Shown here in pieces: positions 50,776-60,659 of a stretch of 64,000 bases of DNA. The DNA lies in the NCBI RefSeq assembly GCF_000002235.5, contig NW_022145611.1:21202114-21266113 (forward strand), read 5' to 3'. How positions within the stretch are numbered: position 1 is the stretch's first letter; each line of letters begins with the position of its first letter. Below the pieces are notes generated by a model. That model was not told the origin of the DNA. It did no database searches and worked only from the letters and a program-made list of their open reading frames with translations. Source of the stretch: Strongylocentrotus purpuratus. Lineage: Eukaryota > Echinodermata > Echinoidea > Camarodonta > Strongylocentrotidae. The position numbers and the translations under genes are program-made.

Positions 50776-51249
50776 TACACAAGGCCGTTAACAACCTCTC
50801 GAGGTCATCAGTCTACAGTGCTTTCAATAAAATTGGATACAATGTCATGAATAGAAAGTGGCCAACCTCTATCAGAGCAGTCGTTTTAGATTAGTTTGTT
50901 GAAGAAAGAAAAACCTTTATATTTTAAGTTTGGGATTGGGTATTACTTTGTTTCAGATTCTGAAACAAAATCCTGGATTTAGCTCATGCTGCAATGACAA
51001 TTATAAACCTTCAGGTCAGTCAGGAACCCCATGACTTTTACAAGCCGATCGCCTGTCTAATTATCAAGATATCTATGATTGAAAATCAAAATCAAATTTT
51101 GCGTTTTCCTAATGGTTTTCATAACACTACAGTCTATTGGGGGGAAACGAGTATGGTAAAACCGGTCACTCAAAGATGTTTTACTTTTTTGAGGCACTTC
51201 TTGATCATTTTGAAGCGCATTTTGTCTAGGGCTTCAATATTACATCATT

Positions 51250-51360
51250 ATTACAGATGCTCAGGGGCGTACGCAGGGGGGGGGGTTGGGGGTTCAAACC
51301 CCCCTTTTGTATTTTTATGTGTGTAAACCCCCCTAAAAAAAACTTTACAAAAACCCATTT

Positions 51361-51394
<34 letters not shown>

Positions 51395-51520
51395 TAAAAA
51401 ATATATATATATATATATATATGCCCACGGCTAACCTAAAAAAGGTGACCTTACCCCCCCCCCCCCCAACGAAGAAAAATGTCAAATTTTCAAATTTCGA
51501 GACCAAAAAAAAAGTGTCCG
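51250..51520. mobile_element. Transposon-like segment with CAGGGGCGTACGC end, C/G, T and TA runs
   Basis: CAGGGGCGTACGCAGGGG opens a hairpin of G and C runs (GGGGGTTCAAACCCCC). Next come a T run of about 33 bases, a TA run and a C run near 51460. CAGGGGCG ends like this are typical of short DNA transposons in marine invertebrates. The segment abuts the last recognised sulfotransferase exon (donor at 51525/51524). The other end is not clear. Confidence 0.4.
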
Positions 51521-51525
51521 CTTAC

Positions 51526-51835
51526 CCCCGATGACTTCTCGATGACTTCATCTGAAAGGGACTTTCCCATGAATTCAGCTATCTGTTGTACGGCTCCTGG
51601 TAAGTCCTAAAAGTCGTATGAAGAATTAAGAATGATGTTATTTAACATTATCAAAATGTTTTCACCATTGAAATTATGATGTATTTTGTTAATAATTTCT
51701 CAAGTTACAGACATTGTTATTGTTTTTATTACAAAAAGAGCTTTGTATCATTTAAAAAAGAGCTATAAAAATACGTATATTGTTGTTATTGTAATTATTA
51801 TCATCATTATCAGTATCATTACTATTATTAGTACC

Positions 51836-51866
<31 letters not shown>

Positions 51867-51925
51867 AGCATTATCACCATCATCATCTTATCGTCATCAT
51901 CATCATCATATAAGTATTATCATCA

Positions 51926-51981
<56 letters not shown>

Positions 51982-54900
51982 GTTGTTGTTCTTGTTCTTG
52001 TTGTTGACAATATAAAATATAATGATTCCACGAAAAACTGAATGTAATACGTTTACCTAAAGATATATGTCATCTGTTAGGAGTCATATTTTAAGGGGCC
52101 TATCGCCGAAGGAGTAACTTGCCCAGCAAGACAATTAATGCACATTTGCCACTCTTCACCCTGGGGTGGTATTCTGAACATGTAAGTTTTGTGTTATCTT
52201 TTGTTGTATCTTCCAGAGATAACACAGCGCTAATATTGTTGTAAGTTGGTATTCTGAACATCATTTTATCCCTGTGTTATCTCTTGTTCAGAATACCGCC
52301 CAAGGTGTTTACTGAGCACCTGATGGGAGGTATTTCTTGAAACGCTGTGCTGATAACGGCTGCCAGGGCTAAAGCGAGTGTTATAATATCCAAACATTTT
52401 TGGAAGTGCATAAGGACGTTATATCATAATGTGCTATAGAGGAACATCTTAATATGATTATTAGTTTTTATCACAGAGGGTATTGTCTTTTGTATTTAGA
52501 TCCAATCCAATCCGAAAGATATTTGATATAGTGCCTTTTCCTTGCGGTAACATAAAAGAATTGGCCGGTTGTAATTGTCATTGTTGTAAATCTCCGGAAT
52601 CATTTATGGTACAAAGTTGAAATTATGTACTTCTGTCCTTCTATTTCAGTTTTGCTTGGAAAATGTTCGACAAATTTTCCTACACTTTTTTAAATGATTA
52701 AAGTAAATAAAGAATATTTTATTTTAGGGGATACAACGATACAACTCACCTTCTTCATATCTTCGTACTTGAGAAAGAGAACGTTTGGATGATTTCTTCT
52801 CCTCCACCATGGCAACACGTTTTCAAACCAAGATCCTTGAGGAGCTGAGGTAGAAATAATGCAATCGCAATGACTTTTAGGAAATCATCTCAAAAGTCAT
52901 TAAAAAAATTATTGCCAAAATGATCTTGTTTGAAGCATGTGTTTTCAGTGTACCCATATTTTAAAGCCATGCTGTACTAGCATCATTACCGCAAAATCCC
53001 CTCTAGCGCCACCTCAAGTCAGCTAACAGTAAGGTCCCGGAGTTCGTTGCTTCCGTAGCTGCGCTGTTGGATTTTGGCATCGACTCCTTTGTTTTCGAAG
53101 TGGGAATTAAAGGGGTAAGTCCCTCAGATAAAATCTTAGATTTGAACCTCGTGTAGAGGGGAGTCACCACCTGTGCACGTTAAGAACACACTGCACTATT
53201 CGTATAGGAGTAGGGGAAACCCCGGCAAAGTGGTCCACCTGTATACCCCAATCAGTTATATCGAGAGAACACACTCAAGGATTACAGTGGTCCAGTTAGC
53301 TTTTTATCTCCCAGAAAATCTCTCAGAAAATGTCCCTTCTTGGGTATAAAATTCTAAATGACGACTTACCCCTGTTAGCTAAGAACTCTTCAAAGAATAT
53401 ATCCCAAGAATCATAGCTCGGCAATTGTGGAGTGTAATGACAGAAATGATAGTAGGAAACAGCCGTATCCTTTGGGTTCCGGGCTACGTAAATCACCTGC
53501 AAATCAACGCAATAATGCAATATAGACCATTTTTGTAATTTTACCAAATTGTAAATCATATGTAACTGTAAAGTGACTAGATTATATTTTTTGTATATAC
53601 CTCACTTAAGAAATCCAGCCCTCTGAATGGTCGAAATTGCAGTCATGATTTTAGCCATTCCCGTAAAGAAACCATTTAATAGTCCAAGTGTAAAATCCCG
53701 GCAAAAATCCAGTTATAGGCAAAATAATAAAATCTTGCTGCGATAACCATTGGTTTACGTGTTTAAATGTTCTTTGAGCGAGCGCAGACATCATACAGTG
53801 CTTTTTGTCTGCGATTCCCAACTGATCGAAAATTTCAGTCATTTTTCGGAGAGTGATAAACAGACAGTTTATCAGATTTTCCGCGATGTCTTAACCAATC
53901 TTTATCCGATAAAAGGATAAGGTAAGAATTCTTGGTAGATTTTTGTTTTAATTCTGCATATAAAAGGGATTTCGACTGCTTTAATACTCGAGGAATGGTT
54001 GTTTCTATACTGGCTCTTTGGAAATTTGTCTTCGCTGCTATCTCCCCTCGGCGCGCCACCCACATAGGTGCGCCTCGGGGAGATAGCAGCGGAGGCAAAT
54101 TTCCCTTGAGCGTATAAAAACAGCAAGTCCTCTCGTAGCAGTCGATATCTCTATATTATGCACCTTTTACGAATAATTTTATCTTAGTAGTCAGAATGCG
54201 AATTGCATACATTATCATTATAATCCAGTGAAAAACCCAGGAAGTGGTGATCACACCAGCCCCCAAATGTTGAATTTTTGACGCAAGTCTATGAAACACT
54301 GCGCAACACCACGCTACTGTTCGCCATGCCTACGCTACCCTACGCCAGTCCGACGAAGCAGTAAAAGCGTATAAAGGCGTCCTAGATTCTACCTGCATAC
54401 AGTTAGCAACCATACGCAACCGTAAGCAAACCTACCCTTTACGCCAGGCCTACATAAACGTACGCAAACTTACGCCTGTTATACGCAATCGAACATGTAA
54501 GCACGCCAATTGCATATGCCGTAGGAACGGCTTCGCACGGGGTACGTAACTAAAGGCCATCGTCCGCAAGCCTACGCATTACCTACGCAGGGACTATACC
54601 GAAGCAATATTTTCATGAATACGCAGCCTACTTTAGGCGTACTCGGTACGCCACGCAGATCCGGTGTGGAAGGGGCCTAAGTCATTCGAAAGTAGCCACA
54701 CAATTACCTTAGCTTTCGGATCGTCGGTGCTGATATCCTGGGGTAGAAAAGGCGAGTGGCAGTGAGATTTGAGTATCCTTGGCGACGCCATCTTTTCAGC
54801 CTTGTCGATTACCAGCGGTGATGTCTGAAATGACGTCACAATATAAGATTAGACATTATTAATTAAATAAATATGATAATAGTCAACATAATATAGTCAG

Positions 54901-57337
54901 TGCGGAAATAGTCAAATATTGTCATATGAAAATAGTCAATGAGAAAAACAGCCAGTAATAATCACTCTTGCAATTTTGAATTAACATGCTAAATCAAGTG
55001 ACCTTAAACCACCTGAATGGGTTAACACCCATTTCACAAGGTGACGCACGTTCTCTAATTTTTTGTATTTATTGCGGATTGAAAAACATTACACATTATA
55101 TGGATTGTTTGTTAGAAAGTTAGGCTTCGCTCGTTAGAACCTCGTAGTAGACTACGCGACAGTTTTTTAATATTTGTTCATGAGGACGTAATGTAATAAT
55201 TATGCTTCCGTTATATTATAACAAAGAGTAAAGTTTATAGGTTAGATTGGCATTAATATATTTGTCGGCAATTGGTGGCTTGTTTTGTCGATAATCGGTG
55301 GCCTCTACCCCCCCCCCCCTCCCCCACACTGAAAAAGGTCTAGCGACGCCCCTAATTGTACATACCAATGGGTTTCGGCCGTCTTCCACGCTCTCAAGGA
55401 ATGGAACTGCCTCCATGATATTGGTGCCTTCCAGTCTGCTCATATCACCGCCATGTTGAATTAACAGACTCAGCTGCTCCACCCACGTTGTGCCTTGTAC
55501 GTGAAAATAGAAATTGTCTTATTCAGGGGGTGATAGTGAGCACTCAAAAATATTTTTAAAGGATTTTTTGCCCCCTCAACCACGCCCCCTTGAGTAAACA
55601 CAAAATGAAGAGGATTCGGGGGAAAAAAAACATCTGACACCATTCCCCCCCCCCCCCTTGAGTAAGAACATTGGAAACAAAATAGGGGGAAATAGGGGAT
55701 TATAGAGAAAATAAGGGAAAATCGGGGGGGGTGGGGAACGGGGAAAATCGAGGATTTTTTAAAATATTTTAAACCGGGCAATTCTCAGGCCTGCTTATTA
55801 ATCGGCAAATCGTCGAGCTCTGGCCCTGGCTATGGCTCGAACTGATAGGGTTTCATTATTATGTATGAAAAGTGCAGTGAAATTTACTTCTTCAAACACT
55901 TCCTGAAGTCCTGATCACTGTCCGATTGACTATTGAAATCACTTGCAACTGCGTCGCTCTCATTGTTTTCTTCAGTCATTTCTCCTTTTCTTTCACAATG
56001 AAATTCTTTCATAACCAAGGAGAGAATTATCCAGACACCATTGTTATCTGTATTATGTTTGATGCGTTGAGCTGCGCGTACCTGCTATGTTTTCTCCTGC
56101 AGTGACGCTATATCCTATTGCGTAATACAGCTCCGAAACTGGGCTTTTTCTGAAAAGTCTGAGTTATATATTTAAAGCTAGATTACAGAATTATTGATGA
56201 TTTCAAAGAAAAATCATTCATATTCGGAATGTCCGTCAAAAACTCTTATACACGTCTCTATTTTCAATGTTAAGCCCGTATTGATTGGAGCGGCCCTTTA
56301 AGTTGGACTTGACCTATGGTAGGCCGTTTATGCCACTGGCTGCTCTCACCAATCCTGGCATTAAACTCGCAAGGGTGTGCAAATTGTTCCTTTAAATCTA
56401 CAGGATTTACGTTGTTTGATAGTTCATTTGAGAAAAAATATTTAATCAAGTTCTACTTATGACTTGGGCTCAAACAATGGTAAGTAGTTTATACCCCCTA
56501 AAAACTCTTAAACCAGATATAACATTAGATGAAAAATACCAAAGAAATTATGATTTAGATATCAAAGAAATTCTTTTTTCTTCATTGATAAACTATAAAC
56601 AAATTTCAAATCAGTAGATTTGTGACCAAGATGTGCATGTTTCTTTGAGAGACCAATGCCAGGAATGGTAAGTACAACCAGAGGCATGAACGGCCTGTCA
56701 TAATTCAAGTCCAATTAGAGTCGATCTTAGGCTTTGTAAAGGGACTAGATGGGATTTTTTCAATTCTGTTCTAATGTCTCTGTTTTATGTGACCCGCAAT
56801 ACTTATCTTTTTTTCTTCAGAAACACACTCCCTTTTTGTTGTTTGACCCACCACCTTTTCATTATAAGTATCGTGCACTATTTTTCATTGATGGGAGTGA
56901 GATATTTTCTTATGCACTAATAATGCTGGTTACAATGATTATGCTTCATTTACTGTAATTTATTAATGTAACTAATTTTAACAACCTTTGAAAATTTGAG
57001 AGACTTTATGTGTTATATTACTGTTTGTATTATTGTTTTTTACTTGCATGATTCATATTTGCACACCAAGTTTCAATAACCTATAGTTACATTTTTGCAT
57101 GATCTCTAGAGAAAATGATATCCACATTAAAATCTTTAATTCTTAGGATCGCAATAAATCTGCACACCTACCTGACTTCGGAAAGGTCACAATAAACAGG
57201 TCATTGGGTCGACATTCGAATTTCCTGACGCGCTTCAGCGCCGACAAGGGCATGAAGACAGGGATAATGACGCCTTCGTACTCGTAGCATGTCTGGACCA
57301 CGCAATCGGGAACCTTAGATGAAAAACCTGAACTCAT
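51526..57337 (-). CDS. Cytosolic sulfotransferase (SULT family), six exons, C-terminal exons not found
   Basis: The exons, in gene order, are 57337-57172, 55493-55366, 54824-54708, 53496-53370, 52844-52750 and 51606-51526. All have GT-AG borders and agreeing phases, encoding 238 residues. The family transfers sulfate from PAPS to hydroxyl or amino groups of small molecules in the cytosol. Visible motifs are TFPKSGTTW at 51-59 (the PAPS 5'-phosphosulfate loop and the family Lys), catalytic His 119 in LKSH, YVARNPKDTAVSYYHF at 140-155 (3'-phosphate binding Arg and Ser), GSWFENVLPWW, FLKYEDMKK and IAEFMGKSLSDEVI. The usual length is about 290-300, so about 55 residues are missing, including the RKGxxGDWKN motif that closes the PAPS site. 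No such exon lies between 51526 and the convergent gene ending at 48365. It is either truncated or its last exons lie elsewhere. The introns are full of MITE-like repeats. Confidence 0.88.
51830..51985. repeat. Trinucleotide microsatellite cluster
   Basis: (AGT)n at about 51835-51865, ATC/CAT triplets at 51868-51928, then about 50 bp of (ATT)n and a short GTT tail. It lies in a sulfotransferase intron. Confidence 0.95.
52159..52306. mobile_element. MITE-like element with GGTATTCTGAACA ends
   Basis: The left end CTGGGGTGGTATTCTGAACA and the right end TGTTCAGAATACCGCCCAAG are near-perfect inverted repeats, and GATAACACAG and CTGTGTTATC pair farther in. An internal second GGTATTCTGAACATCATTTT lies at about 52248. 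Length is about 148 bp with no coding capacity. It is in the sulfotransferase intron between the exons at 52750 and 51606. Confidence 0.7.
53105..53240 (+). repeat. SINE-like fragment
   Basis: CACCTGTGCACGTTAAGAAC, ACACTGCACTATTCGTATAG and GGGGAAACCCCGGCAAAGTG resemble the central part of invertebrate SINEs (GTGCACGTTAAAGA, then a short variable part and CCCCGG). The tRNA-like head is not evident. Confidence 0.35.
53930..54190. repeat. Large imperfect palindrome of about 260 bp
   Basis: The centre is near 54062. The best-paired part is GCTGCTATCTCCCC at about 54035 with GGGGAGATAGCAGC at about 54077. Pairing continues outward with mismatches: GGAAATTTGTCTTC with GAGGCAAATTTCCC, GTTTCTATACTGGCTC with GAGCGTATAAAAACAG, and TTTCGACTGC with GCAGTCGATA. 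This is the form of a fold-back or MITE insertion. It lies in the sulfotransferase intron between exons 3 and 4. Confidence 0.75.
54245..54680. mobile_element. Element with about a dozen TACGC motifs
   Basis: After CACACCAGCCCCCAAATG the sequence is packed with TACGC/GCGTA in varied context (CTACGCCAG, CATACGCAACC, GTACGCAAAC, TTACGCCTG, ATACGCAATC, CTACGCATT), ending near GTGTGGAAGGGGCCTAAG. Clustered short motifs near transposon ends are often transposase-binding sites, as in hAT elements. No frame and no clear opposite terminus is seen. The segment ends 28 bp before sulfotransferase exon 3 (54708). Confidence 0.5.
55240..55352. mobile_element. DNA transposon terminus beside sulfotransferase exon 2
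   Basis: CCTCTACCCCCC and a C run are followed by AAAAAGGTCTAGCGACGCCC and CTAATTG. On the minus strand this reads AGGGGCGTCGCTAGACC, a typical element end. It lies 14 bp from the donor of the sulfotransferase exon ending at 55366. Confidence 0.4.
55500..55790. repeat. C/G-run-rich low-complexity segment
   Basis: This contains repeated CCCCCTTGAGTAA strings (about 55586 and 55657), a 14-base C run and GGGGAAAATAGGGG-like purine blocks. It is unassigned and lies in sulfotransferase intron 1. Confidence 0.5.
56293..56741. mobile_element. Fold-back MITE-like element, family 1, copy 2
   Basis: The right arm (GGCATGAACGGCC, TTCAAGTCCAATTAGAGTCG, ATCTTAGGCTTTG) and the left arm (TTTAAGTTGGACTTGACC, ATGGTAGGCC, TGCCAC) match those of 47442-47694. 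The core markers GTAGATTTGTGACCAAGATG and GAGAGACCAATGCCAG are also shared. This copy is about 449 bp, with about 200 bp of extra inner sequence. The outermost bases of its left arm are diverged. Confidence 0.8.
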
Positions 57338-57939
57338 GTTGCTGCCTATATCAGCATAAATACATAAAGAATCGAGAAGAAGGAAAACTATTACAAAAAT
57401 TACCTATCGAATCAGTGGGTGGATGGTTTTTTCCAGTAAAGGATTTTGTAATCATGAAAATGGATTATATATGGCTTTCCTATCGAGCACAGTGTGATGC
57501 GCATGGTGTTTCGACATCATTACACCGGTTATACCGTGCGGTCAAGCATATTATTAGGAACCTATTTACACCTGGATGGAGAATAAAGACTAGGTCCACT
57601 CCAACAATAATTTGCTTTAAATAGATGCGGACAAAGCAGACAAACCCATCAAACAAGTTTGAGTGAAATCGAATAACTAATAAGGAAGTTATAAAAAAAT
57701 TGAAAAATATGAAAAACTATGGAACTTAGCTAATCACCACACAAATTGCCAATTTGGTTATCCGTTTGTGACGTCATTGCCTCACTATTTTTTTTAACTG
57801 CTTTATATATTTTTATCCCATTAATTTCCCTTTTTATCCCCAAAAACTTGTCATAATGCGTGCATGATATATATATTTCACAAAATATGTTATGAACTTT
57901 TTTCACGCGATAGTGTTATTTTGTATTGATTAACATTAA

Positions 57940-58134
57940 TTCGATTTGTATACAAATAATGAATGGTTATGAGTTCAATAGTGCAAATATTTTCATGAGT
58001 TGAAAGATTAACATTCTATTCAACGAGGCGTCAGCCGAGTTGAATAGAATTAACGTTAATCTTTCAACGAATGAAAATATTTGCACTATTGAACGAATGA
58101 AAAACATTCATTATTTGTTTTATACAACATCGAA
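57940..58134. repeat. Long palindrome of about 195 bp
   Basis: Arms of about 85-95 bp pair around a centre at GAGGCGTCAGCCGA (about 58025-58038). TTCAATAGTGCAAATATTTT in the left arm is repeated as AAAATATTTGCACTATTGAA in the right arm. AGTTGAAAGATTAA, TTCTATTCAAC and ACAAATAATGAATG are similarly mirrored. Identity is high with few gaps. It lies about 600 bp upstream of the first sulfotransferase exon. Confidence 0.85.
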
Positions 58135-58291
58135 GAAGATCTAATAGAACGTTAATTAACAAATTATGCTTTACTCCTTATATTAAAGATAAATTAAAGT
58201 TGGAGTCAAGCCTTCTCGATTACATTGAGATTGCCTTCGCGTCAGATACACGCAGGGATACGCGCGCGCCCGACTGAGAGGTACGCAGTCT

Positions 58292-58334
58292 GCATATAAC
58301 CAAAAATGCACGGCGCATATAACCAAAAATGCAC
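58292..58334. repeat. Two tandem copies of a 22-bp unit
   Basis: GCATATAACCAAAAATGCAC occurs twice in direct order, 22 bases apart, between the two palindromic elements. Confidence 0.9.
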
Positions 58335-58455
58335 GACCGTGCAATATACCATCTATTGAATATCATGTGACCAACAATCCTCCAATCAAATGACAAGGAT
58401 CCACGTAGGTGTTGTATAATATTGTATATTTTACAGTGTTAAATTGACAAATTTT

Positions 58456-58614
58456 AATATAACACAATTTTCCCGATCTTTCTTGAATTATCTAGATAAC
58501 TGTTATCTAGATAATTCACTTACATAGGTGAAAGACAGGCTACGAATCACCGAGATAACTATTATCTATAGTTATCTCGATAAAATCGTGTATGACACCG
58601 CCTTGTGTTATATT
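58456..58614. repeat. Nested perfect palindromes bounded by 12-bp inverted ends
   Basis: The outer ends AATATAACACAA (58456) and TTGTGTTATATT (58603) are exact complements. Inside are two hairpins. The one at 58485-58517 has 16-base perfect arms around one base (GAATTATCTAGATAAC and its complement). The one at 58551-58579 has 11-base perfect arms (CGAGATAACTA). This looks like a small, little-decayed MITE. Confidence 0.75.
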
Positions 58615-58901
58615 ATACAGAAATATGAATGTAGTACGTTTTACGGCATACAAAAAAAAAACGCCGCGGGTTTTGCCGCGTCATATGTGAACGGTCGAGC
58701 CTTTAAAGGTCCACTACACTACTTGTAGCTACTTGCGCCCTCTATATAACAAACCATGCCTAATCGGTGACCATTGGTCCCCCATGATCCTCTTTTTCTT
58801 ATGTTAACTGAGAGCTGAGTTGATGAGATAACCACCTGTCCAGTGACCTTGCAGGGCAGTCTAATCCCTCCTGTAAACTATGGCAGATACGCTTTAATAG
58901 A

Positions 58902-59216
58902 CCAGTTCGAGGTTAGCACATGTCCCAAATGACCCCGTATATCCACAGATCTTCAAAACATGAAGGGGTCCCACTTTGTACATTTTGAAATTATCACTCC
59001 TACAGCGATGGAGGGGATACATAAATAGCCTTTGTTTCTCCTTTTCAAAGAACACTTCCAACCGTGTATCATGAAGAGCACTGATTGTGCATAAATGAAT
59101 AATTATTACATAACTTCCATGAGCAGTCATCTAGTATTTTGTCTCCGTGTATTTCACAGTTTGGTCTGTGAATGGCCTTTAAATCTGCTCATGCTCAGAC
59201 TACAACCGTGAACTGG
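58902..59216 (+). mobile_element. MITE-like element, family 2, copy 1
   Basis: It starts CCAGTTCGAGGTTAGCACA and ends ACAACCGTGAACTGG, so its ends are inverted repeats with consensus CCAGTTCACGGTT. The body includes AGATCTTCAAAACATGAAGG, CCTACAGCGATGGAGG and CATAACTTCCATGAGCA. Length is 315 bp. No coding frame and no clear target duplication were seen. Confidence 0.8.
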
Positions 59217-60640
59217 CTTTTTGGGTAAAATTTACCCAATATAGGGCAATGTTTTACCCAACAAACATAACATGTCCCCTTTGAAGCTCATATTGGGTAC
59301 ATATTTTTACCCAACTTATCAGTGTAGAAAAAATTACCCTTTCTTGACAGCCTCCTTAAATATGTTTTTAATCTTGGTAATGATATACTACCTCCGTCAT
59401 TAAAGTACGAATCATCCAAACCATTTACAATGGTACACACAACTTACACATACAGAGGCATTTTAGGAGATAAGATAAAAGGCCGTTTATAAAAACACAT
59501 GTCAACAACCTTTTCGGCAGGACGTTCCGCAAACAATGTCTACTGATAGAGCTTTAAGTGTACAAATTTACTTTGATAGTGATAAACATTAGAATGTGAA
59601 AGTAACTTTAAATGCACAAACTTTTCCATTTAAGGGACTTTGTAACATTGTTAAGATGAGAGAAAGTGGTGCTAAGCTAGGTAGTGACTTCAATGCTCGA
59701 TGTACAATTAAAGATAATCTGAAAATTTCAGTGGAAACGGACCATTATCAATGATACAAATTGGGAAAAACTGATCTGATCGATTCCTTAATTCTCCCGA
59801 CTATATTATTACAATTTAATTACATTTTAGGTGAATGCAAATCGCCACAAAGCAATAAATTGGCTCTACATACCATTCCAGATTTTTGTATTGCCTGTTT
59901 TATGTCTTTTTCTCATGGAAAAACGGTGGGGAAAATTCAAAAATGGTTGGGATAATTTACTATTGATCACTGTTAAAGGGTGTTGACCAGTGTCACCTTC
60001 TTAGAAAACAATTGATATCTTTGTGGTTTGAGAATTTTTTCAGGATTTCTTGCATGTTAGAGGGTTAGTACATTAAAAGGAAGATAATAAGTAACTTTTC
60101 ATACAAAATTTACAGAACTTTTAATCAACCTTCATCAATGTTACCAAGTCACTTTAAGATATTTATTAATGCACTAAGTAGAACAAATGAAAGTGAAATA
60201 TAATCGTTATAAAACTTGACATTACATGTACTTTAAATGCTGAACAAATTCAAATTCAAATTAAAACTCAAATTCAAACCAAATTTAAAATGTATTTATT
60301 TCAATCCAAACAGATAGGATCATGATAATGAGTAAACGACAGCATGTGTAATTGAGCCCACTTGTGACAAAACAAATGTTTTTACACAAAACAAGTTGCA
60401 AGCAATAAATCCTGCCCGAAACATTTTTTTTTAAATATCCACCATGAAAAACAATCCCCACTCAAAGCAAAAATTGATGCACATCTAAAATAGCAATTAT
60501 CCCTAATACATATAATTTGTTATATGCACAATTACTGTAAAGTTACCTCCTGATTTATTAAATCTCTAGTGATATTATTCTCGCTTATAGTCTGGACTCA
60601 ACAATTATGGAATTATTATTGAGTGTCAAATAAGAGCGCC
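59217..60640. other. Non-coding spacer between the divergent sulfotransferase genes
   Basis: AT-rich DNA. At 59220-59315 are several TTGGGTAAAA/TTTACCCAA strings that can pair. At 60241-60290 is a run of CAAATT/CAAATTCAAA repeats. No coding evidence was found in either strand. Confidence 0.45.
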
Positions 60641-60659
60641 GCCACCCCACCCCCTAACT

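Larger units (their letters stand above)
48366..51240. other. Non-coding stretch between the two convergent genes
   Basis: AT-rich sequence lies downstream of the penta-EF-hand gene and downstream of the last sulfotransferase exon found. It was inspected on the minus strand for the missing sulfotransferase C-terminal signatures (RKG..GDWKN, F..MK), and none was seen. It holds microsatellites, listed separately, and the tail relic at 48.6 kb. Confidence 0.5.

Noticed and set aside
50543-50794. His/Thr-rich minus-strand frames
   Set aside because: They are the translation of the (GT)n microsatellites.
53651-53842. A 63-codon minus-strand frame (starts MTEIFDQLGIADKKHC) in a sulfotransferase intron
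   Set aside because: It looks protein-like in composition, but no family is recognised and no splice borders fit the sulfotransferase frame. It may be a transposon scrap.
57319-57624. A 101-codon plus-strand frame upstream of the first sulfotransferase exon
   Set aside because: No domain and no conserved motif; it overlaps the antisense of the start exon and AT-rich spacer.
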